In this document: positions 10,128 through 19,865 of the stretch, one piece after another
How the letters are laid out: the number at the start of each line of letters is the position of its first letter
Position numbering within the stretch: the stretch's first letter is position 1
Assembly (NCBI RefSeq): GCF_019649055.1
Contig: NW_026570347.1
Location: forward strand, 306,731 to 370,730
Direction of reading: 5' to 3'
Source of the DNA: Paramacrobiotus metropolitanus
Lineage: Eukaryota; Tardigrada; Eutardigrada; Parachela; Macrobiotidae
Length of the DNA stretch: 64,000 nt
Notes under the pieces: generated by a model
What the model was told of the DNA's origin: nothing
Seen by the model: the letters and a program-made list of their open reading frames with translations, nothing else
Databases searched by the model: none
Made by a program: the position numbers and the translations under genes

Positions 10128-10913
10128 TTAAAGCAGGACATTAGTCACAGGTTGATCAGTGCGCATTCGCTTTGCAGCTTGCAATCCAGTGTTCACTGTA
10201 GGGTTTTCATGCTGTGGGTCATTCATTAGGTTGGTAGCCGACGCGTAGAAATCAGATGAATTTCCATCAAAGTACTCGTACACAGCAACTTTAATGACTG
10301 CTTGAACGGCATTTCTTCGACGAATTCTCAGAGCATCTGATTCAGTAAGCCTTTCCTGTTGCTCCGCATCCTTTATTGCTGTCAGTATACGAAATTGGAA
10401 GTGTTCCGCATCCACTAGATTTTCGAATGATGTTCTTCGGGGAATTAAATTCGGTAATCCAAGTACGGTATTACTGATGGCCTGCATACCAGCTGATGCG
10501 TCCATCGGAGCTGGATTATTTCCAACTGGATGAGACAATACCTCAATGGCGGGTTGGATACTTCCGGATTGCTGAACATTACCGTTTCCTGTTGGAGGTA
10601 AGATATAAAACTGGGTGGGATGTTGTTGCGAAACGTAGTTATCCATTAGCGAAGTACCAGAATCCATACTCAGCGCTTGGTTTAGCGCTTGAGGATGCGA
10701 TCCATTATGCATACTAATATCCTGATGATCAGAACATCCAGGAAAAAGTTGGTTATGGTGAAACTGTTGTTGAGATGCGCGCGCTAAGACATGGTATGAA
10801 GGAGGATCCGTGATAGGTTGAGAAGCTGGGCGCGCTCCAGGCATAGAAAAGAATAGTGGACCATTTAAATTACCGCGCGCTAATCCATTTCTGTTCACCA
10901 GACTTTGAGACAT
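10128..10913 (-). CDS. Unrecognised 261-residue Gln/Asn/Pro-rich protein, intact
   Basis: An uninterrupted frame from ATG to stop. The first about 150 residues are low complexity, rich in Gln, Asn, Ser, Pro and Gly and probably disordered. The last third looks folded and helical (ILTAIKDAEQQERLTESDA, RIRRRNAVQAVIKVAVYEYF). No family recognised. An intact frame among many broken neighbours makes it a real gene candidate, either a virion or a regulatory protein of element 1. Upstream lies 600 bases of noncoding DNA shared with the divergent reductase gene. Confidence 0.55.
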   Translation of the reverse strand: MSQSLVNRNGLARGNLNGPLFFSMPGARPASQPITDPPSYHVLARASQQQFHHNQLFPGCSDHQDISMHNGSHPQALNQALSMDSGTSLMDNYVSQQHPTQFYILPPTGNGNVQQSGSIQPAIEVLSHPVGNNPAPMDASAGMQAISNTVLGLPNLIPRRTSFENLVDAEHFQFRILTAIKDAEQQERLTESDALRIRRRNAVQAVIKVAVYEYFDGNSSDFYASATNLMNDPQHENPTVNTGLQAAKRMRTDQPVTNVLL

Positions 10914-11508
10914 TTTCGAAAAAATTAGGTTTTGTAAAGATGAATGTCGAAACTTTTTTTCGAAGCCGCTAGACTAATTTGAGTGGTAATTTTAAGACGC
11001 GCGTTTTCAGATAAATCGAACGCAATTTTCAAGATTAGAATAAGATGCGCATGGCTGGCAACTAAACCAAATACGATTCATTAGCCATATGAAAGCGTAT
11101 TAACACATTACATAATCCCGATATGATCGCTATGGGAAATCCTCTGTAATGTGATGCTCGATTATGCTTTTTATTGCCAAGAAGCTAACCGTGGGAAAAC
11201 TAAACTTTCAGCAATATTTTTGGCCAGTCAAAAGTGATTTTCTAGACTTAAATCTTGCAACACATGATTAACTAAAATTGTTTTTTATTTTACAACCTGA
11301 AACAATCACTTTGGGAAATCGTCTGCCGTTGTATACTGTGATCTTGCAATACTTGTTAACTGATAAGGTCAGTGAGAAAAGTCTGAATTAAATTTTTTCG
11401 TAATCAACTTCATACATGGGAAAACGTAAAAATAGAACACATGTACCTAAAGAATAAATATAAACGTAAAACACAGCGAGTGATATCCTCCTAAGTTCAA
11501 ATACCATA
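10914..11508. promoter_or_regulatory. Divergent regulatory region between Q-rich gene and reductase gene
   Basis: 595 bases without a gene. Contains GTAATCAACTTCATAC at about 11399 (110 bases before the reductase ATG) and three loosely repeated blocks around TGGGAAA (TATGGGAAATCCTCTG, CGTGGGAAAACTAAAC, TTTGGGAAATCGTCTG). Promoter function is inferred from the divergent layout. Confidence 0.45.
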
Positions 11509-12504
11509 ATGTCTGAAAATCCTGTTTCTAAGAAAACAAAAGAACCAGTACTTGAATCATCGTGGAAAAGATTTGTCTTATTGCCTATTGAACATGAAGA
11601 ACCGTGGGAAAAATATAAAAAAGCTGTAGCGTCGTTCTGGACACCGGAAGAGATCGATTTAAGCAATGATTTAAAACACTGGAACGAAATAGATAAAGCT
11701 GAGAAATTTTTAATTGGAAATGTTCTTGCATTTTTCGCCGCATCCGACGGTATAATCATGGAAAATCTAGCTGAACGATTTTTACAAGAAACTCAATGGC
11801 CTGAAGTGAGAGCATTCTATTCTTACCAGATCTTTATTGAAAATATTCACAGTGAAACGTATTCGCTTTTAATTAACACATTATTTCAAGATACTCACGA
11901 AAGAAATGATCTACTTCAAGCCATTGTTTTAAATGATTGTGTACAAGAAAAAGCTAGATGGGCCACTAGGTATAATAAAAACAACACAGTACCGTTCGGA
12001 ACTCGGATATTAGCATTTGCCTGCGTTGAAATGGTTTTTTTCTGTGGGGCGTTTGCTGTTATATTCTGGATTAAAAGCCGCGGACTCTTACCTGGTGTCA
12101 CTTTCAGTAATGAACTTATATCACGCGATGAATCGCAACATGTAGCATTTGCATGCTGGATGTATAATCAACTTTTAAACAAACCCAAAAAAAAGAAATT
12201 ATATGATATGGTACAAGAAGCCGTGAAAATAGAAAAACAGTATTGGAAGCAGTCGTTTTCAAGATCACTGATCGGAATAAACCCAGCCTCTATGCAGATG
12301 TATATAGAATTTGTTGCAGATATCTTGCTTGAGATGCTAAACTATGAAAAATATTACCATACAAAAAGTCAATTTCCTTTCATGGAAAATATATCTCTAG
12401 AAGGAAAAACTATTTTTTTTGAGCGGCGCGTTTCTGAGTATCGAAAAGCAAGAGTGGGAGCAAACATATCAGATTTAGTTTTTACGCTTGATGCAGAATT
12501 CTAA
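11509..12504 (+). CDS. rnrB: Ribonucleotide reductase small subunit (R2), intact
   Basis: Class I reductase R2 makes the tyrosyl radical used by R1 to reduce ribonucleotides. The 331-residue protein is complete. The di-iron ligands are present with the exact spacing of animal R2: D80 (FFAASD), E111 and H114 (IENIHSE), E174, E208 and H211 (ISRDESQH). The radical Tyr is Y118 and the electron-path Trp is W44. The carboxy-terminus ends FTLDAEF, the R1-docking tail of eukaryotic and poxvirus-like enzymes. It lacks the long amino-terminal extension of cellular R2, as in many viral versions. No R1 gene is visible, so it would need host R1. It lies among element 1 genes with similar AT-rich codons, and has no stops or frameshifts. 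Confidence 0.95.
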   Translation: MSENPVSKKTKEPVLESSWKRFVLLPIEHEEPWEKYKKAVASFWTPEEIDLSNDLKHWNEIDKAEKFLIGNVLAFFAASDGIIMENLAERFLQETQWPEVRAFYSYQIFIENIHSETYSLLINTLFQDTHERNDLLQAIVLNDCVQEKARWATRYNKNNTVPFGTRILAFACVEMVFFCGAFAVIFWIKSRGLLPGVTFSNELISRDESQHVAFACWMYNQLLNKPKKKKLYDMVQEAVKIEKQYWKQSFSRSLIGINPASMQMYIEFVADILLEMLNYEKYYHTKSQFPFMENISLEGKTIFFERRVSEYRKARVGANISDLVFTLDAEF

Positions 12505-12971
12505 TAAAATTGAATTTACAATGATTTGGATTTTTAATAAAAAATGTTGGCTATGTGTACAGATGGCGATCGTTATAAGGGATTAGTAGTCTGTACAAAT
12601 TTTTCTTGTTAAAAATAAGAAAGTTGATTACATATCCAAACATGCAGAAGATGACAAGATGCAATTTTATAAAACGTAGAAATGAGCTATTGAAAAAATA
12701 TTAAAGGTCACGTGTTTTTCTACTTCTTAAACTCTAAATATAATGAAGGTGTAGTTAACAATGTTTTGTTTCTACAGCTGGAATTTGGTGGTTTCCATAA
12801 TTATTTTGTTAGCATTCTTATTACATCATGAGTAAATGGCTGCCACAAATAAATTCACTACATGTACAAGCACAAAAATAAAAAGGTAAAAAGGTAAACG
12901 TATTTCAGAATGGAAAAACATTATAACAGTGCACTCGTCCATGACTTTTTTTCTGAAGATTCTTGATTGAT
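12505..12971. other. Intergenic stretch after reductase gene
   Basis: AT-rich, with GAAAGTTGATTACATATCC at about 12609, a clean copy of the recurrent motif. A second, broken BIR exon of the 12972-13463 gene might lie here, but I could not support one. Confidence 0.35.
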
Positions 12972-13463
12972 TTAACAATATCCCATTTCCCTTTCCAAGT
13001 ACAAACCGGGGTGACCGCACTGATTTGTGTTATTGGCATAGAAATCTCTAGATAATAAATATTCGATATTGTAATTTCTAGGTATATCCTGAAATGTGCG
13101 GAAGCGATTATAAACAGTTCTCTTCCTGTAAACTTGGTTGTCAGATAACTCAGTCGTATATTCTTTTAAATCCTGGCAATCTTGCTCGAAGTGATGGTTT
13201 ATTGCGGCGGATTGGCGATAGTGAAATTCTTTAGAGCAGTGGTAGCATCGCACAGTATTTGCGTTATAATATCCCATGGCGGCAAGATAATAGCGCTGCC
13301 AGCGAGGTATCCTTATAAAAGTGAGGAAACTTTCTAATCGTTTTTCTATTTCAGGTCCAAAGTATCTTATTGGATCTGCCTCAGTGCGACCTTCATCCAA
13401 CATAGGAAAATGTGCCAGGTCAAGTTCAACATCGGTTGGTTTATTATCAAAATTCATCTTCAA
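12972..13463 (-). pseudogene. BIR-domain (IAP-like) protein, probably truncated
   Basis: From the ATG at 13461-13463 the protein has an acidic lead then a BIR-like fold: LAAMGYYNANTVRCYHC, followed by His and Cys in NHHFEQDC. The zinc spacing is Cx2C-x13-Hx5C, shorter than the usual x16 and x6, and the conserved W-D-P block is missing. After it, FRTFQDIPRNYNIEYLLSRDF begins a second BIR that ends before its cysteines, either because an exon is missing or because of decay. Inhibitor-of-apoptosis proteins block caspases or act as ubiquitin ligases, and baculoviruses and other insect viruses carry them. Its 5' end faces the polymerase gene. Confidence 0.6.
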
Positions 13464-15381
13464 AATAGCAGTGGTGATGAATCGATCAAAAGCTAAACCG
13501 TACCGGTTTTATAAGATGATAACATCGCTATCGCACATTTGTATGTGCCACATTTATTTGTTCCCACGCCTTGGAAAATCAGATATAGTCGCAGAAATCT
13601 TGATTAGCAACTTAAAGTTGTGCGCGTCCCAGGGTAGTATAAAGAACACCTACGTGCCTTACGAATGTATAATAATAACAATGGGTGAAAATAAACCTGA
13701 GGAATTTGGTGAAGATAAATTGAACAAACTTTACAGTAAATGTTCCTCACTTCAAGATGCTTCATTATTATACCGGCAGACAAGGCACATTACCTTTTCA
13801 TATAAGTTATTTTCAAAAAGAATTGAAGAAATTGCAGTAAAAGAAGCAGTTGGGAGCAGTGAACCTGATTCAAATGAAGTCATTTTGACACCGTCTGAAT
13901 GGTATAGTCTACAGGCTATAAAAACCCGGCATAGTAAGAAATATAATGTATGGGCAAGGGATTTTCGAATGTCTGTTAAACGACTACCTGCTCAAGGAGT
14001 TGACTACGTCCTACCAGTATTACTCGCCTTATTGGAAGACATTTTTAAAAATCTACGCTCTTACATCTCAAATCCGAACGATTTGATTAGTATATCACTG
14101 GAGTCACCACAACTCTCGCATCCCATTCAAATCAAATTGTCAGCGCAAGATGATGTAAATGCTGAAATGTTTCTCTATCTTATTGCTAATACTCTCACCT
14201 CAAAAAGTGATTTTACATTGGATGCACCAGTTTTTTATAATCTAATCAGAGTACCAAAACCACCTCAAGGAAGTGGAAATTCGAGTATTCATACACGTAA
14301 TCAACTTCGAATGCATCTATTCCGCGGTGTAATTAACATTAAAAATAACAATGAGCTTTGTTTTGGACGCGCCCTGGCTGTCGTTCTTGCTCATGCCAGT
14401 GACCTCCATAAAACTAATAATAAAATGTGGCAGAATTTATGCAACAGCCGTTTAACCTTACAAAAATACGAAGCCATTAAATTATATCAGACTGCTGGAG
14501 TACCGCTGAGCCGTGTGGTTTATTAAAATTTTCAGCTTTTCCAAAATATTTTGCCGGCCGCTCTAGTACTGAGCATATATAAAAATGCTGATTTAGAAAA
14601 CGGACTTTTGTTCAGGGGGATTACTAATCATGTTACAAACATAAGGAGCATTATTTTATTGTTACACGCAGATCACTTCTGGCCAGTTACTAAACCCGCT
14701 AGGTTTTTCGGAAAACGACGACAATGTGATATCTGTAAAAAATTTATTAACTGTTCTCTGAAAGATCACAGATGCAAAAAAGCGTCTTTTATCTGTCGAG
14801 ATGAATCATGTCAGCAGCAAAAACGAGAAAATCTGTTCTGCAATGACTGTAACCGTATCTTTTTTAACCGTTTATGTTACGATCGCCATCGCTCAGTCCT
14901 TAAGAAAGGAAATTTCATCGAATGCAAATTACGGCATAAAGCTTAGAATGCGAAGCAATTTTTAGAACTGACGAGAAACGGCATCGCAGCAATCTGCATC
15001 ATCACTGTGAAGAATATAAATGTCGCAATTGTCGCTTAATTGTAAAAAGTGACCATCAGTGTTTTGTTCAGCAATACCTTTCAAAGCCAAAACCAGATCG
15101 AAAACTTCTTTTTTTGTGATTTTGAGACAGATATCAGCACGCAGGCTCATGTGCCAATTGCTGCAGTTGCCGTCAATGAAAATAAAGATTCATTCAAATT
15201 TTTTGGTTGGAATGCCGGAACGAAATTTTGCCGGTGGCTATTTTCACCTCAAAATAAGAATTATATTGTAATATTCCATAACCTAATGGGATATGATGAA
15301 AATTTTATTATGCATTACCTCCAAAAAAGAGAAATTTGGCCTGATGTTATCATGCGAGACGTAAAATTCCTTCAGATACAT

Positions 15382-15435
15382 GTTAGTGATTTTTCTCTAA
15401 AGAACATAATCAACTTTTCAAGTAGTATCTTTTAG
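15382..15435 (+). other. Intron-like insert A in polymerase gene
   Basis: 54 bases from GTTAGT to TTTTAG, after FLQIH and before VPQYNITLRDS. The element 2 polymerase has no insert here (ILQLDVLGYDIYFRDS). It contains ATAATCAACTTTTC about 25 bases before the AG and an in-frame stop. Confidence 0.75.
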
Positions 15436-15732
15436 GTACCGCAGTATAATATCACTCTACGTGACTCTCTTGCATTTTTACCGAAGAGCTTGAGTTCTAT
15501 GCCGAAAGCATTCGGGTTTAACGCTAGTAAAGGGATATTTCCGTTTCTTTTTACGTCACAAAAAAATTTGAGTTACGTTGGAAATATCCCTGGAGAAGAG
15601 TATTACTTGACTTCGCAAATGAAACCGGAAGAATATAACGATTTTATTAAGTGGTATAATCAAGAAAAAGAAATAAATAAACTCTGGAGCTTTCAAAAAG
15701 AAGTGGTAAAATATTGCAAAAATGATTGCCAG

Positions 15733-15792
15733 GTTAGATGATTACGATAGTGTTTGGTTGTTTGCACTTTCTAATCTTTAAGCTTTTTGTAG
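15733..15792 (+). other. Intron-like insert B in polymerase gene
   Basis: 60 bases from GTTAGA to TTTGTAG, splitting the ExoIII region YCKNDCQ|VLRKACQ. The element 2 copy reads YCENDVTVLRTC without interruption. Contains CTTTCTAATCTTTAAG as a possible branch site. Confidence 0.75.
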
Positions 15793-16145
15793 GTTTTAAG
15801 AAAAGCATGTCAGCGTTTTTGCCAGGATATGAAGTTATTAACGGATGGGTTCAACCCGCTATTGGAGTCCGTTTCACTACCAAGCTTTGTCAATTTGGTA
15901 TACCGAGCAAGGTTCATGCCGGCTGATCCTATACAACACCTAACGTACCAGGACCTGCAAACATACCGAAGGTATTCGTACGAGAGTGTGGAATGGATGC
16001 ATTATTTAGCTTCCAACCGGAACTGCTCCATTCGACATGCTCGAAGCCACAGAAGAGGAGAAAAACGGGTTGGCCGGTATCTACTAGATGGATACGTCAA
16101 AGAATTTCGAGAGGCGTTAGAGTACCATGGGTGCCATTTCCATGG

Positions 16146-16230
16146 GTAGGATTATGGCGTTCACATGATCAACATTTTTCGCATTGATTTGAACTCATAT
16201 AAAAAAATTTAAGCGTTATTCGGTTTTTAG
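16146..16230 (+). other. Intron-like insert C in polymerase gene
   Basis: 85 bases from GTAGGA to TTTTTAG. Removal joins CHFHG to CPKC and changes frame exactly; element 2 reads WYHGCPSC there. Contains ATGATCAACATTTTT. Confidence 0.8.
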
Positions 16231-17800
16231 CTGCCCAAAATGCTACTCTGCTGAGGCACGGACGTACACTGGACGCAGTATGACACAGTTGTACACCACC
16301 ACTCTTCGAAAACAAATCTTTCTGGAATCGCGGGGATATAAATACACTTGTATATGGAGTTGTGAATGGCGAAAGTTGAAAGAGCCGGTAGTTAAGAAGC
16401 ACTTGCAGGAATTCAGGCACGTTGAACCCATGAATGTCCGAGATGTCCTGTACGGTGGTCGAACGGAAGCTTTCCATCTTTTATCTCAACCGGACACCTC
16501 GAAAGGTCAGTATATATCATATCTAGATAAAAATTCACTGTATCCAGCGGTTTGTAAGCAAAAAAGCTATTCTCTTGGGCTACCTACCAAAATATTCCCT
16601 AAAAATACCTTTTTGGAGCAATACTTTGGAATAGCTTATGTGCGTGTATTACCGCCTGTCCATCTGGCGCTACCAGTACTTCCACAGCGCATACGTAATA
16701 AGTGTATGTTTGTTTTATGTTGGCGTTGCGCTACTGATATAGCTACTTACGTCTGCGCGCATACTGACGCAGAACGGTCATTCAATGGTGTTTACACAAC
16801 CGAAGAACAGCAAGTAGCAATTACGTATGGTTATAAAATCTTGGAAATTTTCGAGATATGGCATTATGAAAACAAGGGAAATTTATTTGCTGAGTACATT
16901 ACTTTGTTTATGGCTGAGAAAGTCGCTGCTAGCGGGTATCCAGAAGATCGTAAAACGGAGCAAGAAAAAGTTGATTATTTGCGTGGCATAGCAGAAACGG
17001 ACGGTGTGCTTGTTCACCCACAGAAAATAGGTAATAATCCAACAAGACGTCTCCTATCTAAATTGATGTTGAATACATTATGGGGAAGATTAGCGATTAA
17101 GGAAAACCGACCAAAATTTGAATAAGTAAAAAATGTACGACGTTTTAGTGAATTATTTTATTCTGGAAAATATAACGTTTCTTATGTCGATGTTATAAAT
17201 GAAGATGTACTGCAAGTGCAAAGCACATTTTCCTGCGATATTGACGGAAATGACCTGCACTCTAACGTCGTGATTGCAGCTTTTGTAACAAGCTACGCAC
17301 GGTTAGAGCTGTATAATGCTATGGCGTTTGTTGGTATTGAGCGTTTACTTTACGTTGATACGGACTGCGTAATAGCTTTAGAAGGTCCAGGCTGGCATAG
17401 CTTACCTGTTGGTGACTGTTTGGGACAATTTAAATCTGAAATTGGTGATGACAGAATCATGGTTTTTGCTTGTGGTGGTCCGAAAATGTATGCCTATCAA
17501 ACTCTGTCAGGTGATTCAACGTTCAAGGTCGAAGGAATCACAATCAATCAAGGAAATCAATCTCTTTTCAATCCGGCAACACTGCGAGCGATCGTCCTAA
17601 AACCTACTATTGTACACCGCATACTCAACCCATACAAAAGTTTTCGAATTAAAAGAAACTGGCTACTTGAATCAAGACCACAAGAAAAAATTTTTAGATT
17701 TACTTTTGATAAAAGAGTTATCGTGAATGAATTTTCTACACTACCTTTTGGATATAGACATAAATAGACCGTGAATGCAAAATGTTTGGTAGTTTAATAA

Positions 17801-18625
17801 AATGCCTCAGTCTGTGCGGTTTGATCCGCTTCTTATACATCCATTTAACCTGGGCTGCAGTTGCCAAAGTCAAGGAGCAAAACATTTTGGATCGCCCGAC
17901 TTCTACAATTTAGACAAATTACACCATTTCCTAAAAAGATAGTTTATATTTATTCCTATGATTCCGCAATATTTCAGGTAATGAAAAAAGTTACTAAAGG
18001 AATAAAATTCATTCAAAACATCCCACAAAACATTGCGGATGAGTCATTCACTAATAAATGCGAACCTTCATTAATCATTCTGGATGATCAAATGCAAAAT
18101 TTAAATAAAGACGTTGTATCCCTATTCACGCGCGGAACGCATCATCTAAATCGATCTGTAATATTAACGGTGCAAAATGTCTTTTTTCAAAACCCAATGA
18201 TGCGAAAGATTTCATTAAACGCACATTATCTTGTTTTATGGAAACAACCACGGGATATCCTGCAGATAGAGATCGTAGGTCGACAAATGTTTCCTCGGGC
18301 TACTAGTTTTTTTATGGATGCATATAAGACAGCCACAGCACGAAACTACGGATATCTGTTTTTAGATTATAAAGCTTGTACGCCTGATATTCTTCGCGTC
18401 CGTGGTTCAGTACTGCATGAAGAAGTTGACAAGTACCAGCGAGTTTACTCTATACATACTGCGGGTATGGATGAATATGCCTTATTTCCCATCAGCGATA
18501 TTCCTAACAGCCGGAAACCATCGCAGAAAAAACAATTTCATACAAAAAAGCGGAGATCTAAATTACCCCTCAAGAAAGAAAAACGAAATCATAAACAGCG
18601 AGCAAAAGAGAACAACTTACGTTAA
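17801..18625 (+). pseudogene. FtsK/HerA-type packaging ATPase (element 1), damaged Walker A
   Basis: Packaging ATPases of this family pump viral DNA into capsids. An ATG at 17801 gives MPQSVRFDPLLIHPF, but the next about 30 bases need two frame changes to reach the P-loop region, which now reads PKSRSKTFW, with the expected glycines lost. From there the frame is open: ITPFPKKIVYIYSYDS, the Walker B strand PSLIILDDQM, a sensor-like SVILTVQN and ISLNAHYLVLWK. The carboxy-terminus (about 45 residues) is strongly basic. Element 2 (37736-38422) has the same order and motifs. Placement directly after the polymerase gene suggests co-transcription. Confidence 0.75.
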
Positions 18626-18659
18626 ATATAACCATATGTTAAAAATATGAGGTGATTTT

Positions 18660-19045
18660 AAAGAATCTGTCATTAAAGTTGATTATATGTGGGGTATGTG
18701 CATATATGATATAGAAAATTCCCAATAAATCATTTTAAAGTTGACTTAATATAATAAAAGTGTATCAATTTGTAGAGTACGTAAAAAGTTGATCACATGT
18801 TTGTTAAAAGAGTACATGAATTTGTAGAGTACGTAAAAAAAGTTGATTACATGTTTCTTAAGTGTACAATGATTCAAACGGTTGATAGAAAGCTGATTAC
18901 AAGTAATATAAGCAAAATAAATGACTTAATAAAAACTGGATTACATGAATAGTAATGTAAATGTGAATAGCGTTAAAAGTGGATTATGCCGTAATTTAAT
19001 GAACACTTTAGATAACGTGAAATTTTTTGAAAAAGTTGTTTACAT
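18660..19045. repeat. Cluster of AAAGTTGATTACATG motifs, partly tandem
   Basis: About eight copies or close variants on the plus strand, near 18674, 18738, 18786, 18840, 18890, 18930, 18975 and 19034, with spacing of about 40-60 bases. The two central copies are in a direct repeat of about 51 bases (18758-18809 and 18810-18862) sharing AATTTGTAGAGTACGTAAAAA. There is no gene between 18626 and 19226. It could be a replication origin or enhancer-like homologous region, or a minus-strand RNA feature. Confidence 0.75.
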
Positions 19046-19226
19046 GGAAACTTAACTCTGGTGATTTGTAGTATATTTTACGCCATTCTTTTGTATTATC
19101 AAATTGTTTAGAAGATTTAGGAGATGAATAAGTAACTGCAGTCTGTTGTTTATATCATTGCTACTTGAAATTACCGAAACTAAACTAAGGTTTTTTGAAG
19201 TGTTTTACTTCATTTGGTAACATTCT

Positions 19227-19865
19227 TCAATTATCTGTGCCCTCGCAGGAGCTTATATCTGAATCTTCACATTCACCTTCTTCATTTTTTATCTTTTTTT
19301 TGGGTTGCGCTTTTTTGCTGCTGATAGGTTTTCTTTTACGAGGCTCTGTTTCATGATTCGAAGTGCCGGCGGTTTTTTTCTTAATTTTCAAGGCCGCGTT
19401 TGATTTGGAAATCCCATTTGATTTTGTGGTAGGTACGTTTTCCGCTAACATTTTCATCCCTGCAATGATTTCTGGCAGGTGTCTGGGAGCAAAAAAAAAT
19501 CCACATTTGGTTGGATGTAGATCATCGGTAAATAATCTAATGTCAATACGAGGTTGGTCAGCCCGGAATTCGTTGAAGCTTAGTATGATCCGCGCTGGTG
19601 TATGCTAGAAAATGACAGTTTGATTAGGTGTTAAGGTTGATGATGTCGTTAAAAATCCCGTGCCGGTAGTATTTTCATCCGCCATGTTCGGTACAGAAAA
19701 AATTAAAGGAAATATTTTTTCAAAAAAATTATTTAGCGGATTGGTGCTTGTGTTGACCACGGTATGGTTTTGCAAAATAGCTTTTGCTATGGGATTAATA
19801 GCCATTTGTTTGATAAAAGTTGCAGTTTTTAACAAATCTTGTACAGTAGAACCGAAGTGCATCAT
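19227..19865 (-). pseudogene. PC4-like single-strand DNA binding protein (element 1), one nonsense codon
   Basis: A single frame of about 212 codons interrupted only by TAG at 19605-19607. The middle reads RIDIRLFTDDLHPTKCGFF, which fits the PC4/SUB1 fold (IDIR, a short turn, then P-x-KKG-I and a helix, here LPEIIAGMKML). The carboxy-terminus is Lys-rich then acidic (KKAQPKKKIKNEEGECEDSD). PC4 proteins bind single-stranded DNA and act in replication or transcription; element 2 also has one. A possible upstream exon (20034-20136, ATG at 20134-20136, ending at a GTAAGC donor) encodes MRLRAQKMTDNLVLLKQESA. The long 5' leader ORF has no recognised domain. Confidence 0.5.

Larger units (their letters stand above)
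13681..17767 (+). pseudogene. polB: Protein-primed family B DNA polymerase (element 1), spliced and disrupted
   Basis: This is the replicative polymerase. The amino-terminal part begins at MGENKPEEFG and matches the element 2 copy (NNNELCFGRALA versus TDNICMARALV). A cysteine-rich segment follows (CDICKKF, CRNC). The 3'-5' exonuclease has FFFCDFET (ExoI), FHNLMGYDENF (ExoII) and YCKND (ExoIII). Polymerase motifs are YLDKNSLYP (A), KLMLNTLWG (B) and LLYVDTDCV (C, catalytic DTD intact). Three GT-AG inserts (15382-15435, 15733-15792, 16146-16230) restore homology when removed. Remaining lesions: in-frame TAA at 14524 and 17123, an indel near 14942, and an indel in a T-run near 15110. The upstream extension of the frame to 13321 overlaps the BIR gene and is rejected as the start. 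Confidence 0.85.

Noticed and set aside
13480-13530. YRFYKMITS here resembling YKFYKMIST near 388-416
   Set aside because: Nine residues in unrecognised frames with weak DNA similarity; not enough for homology.
13321-13680. Amino-terminal extension of the polymerase frame to 13321
   Set aside because: It overlaps the minus-strand BIR gene in coding register and shows no homology; the ATG at 13681 is a better start.
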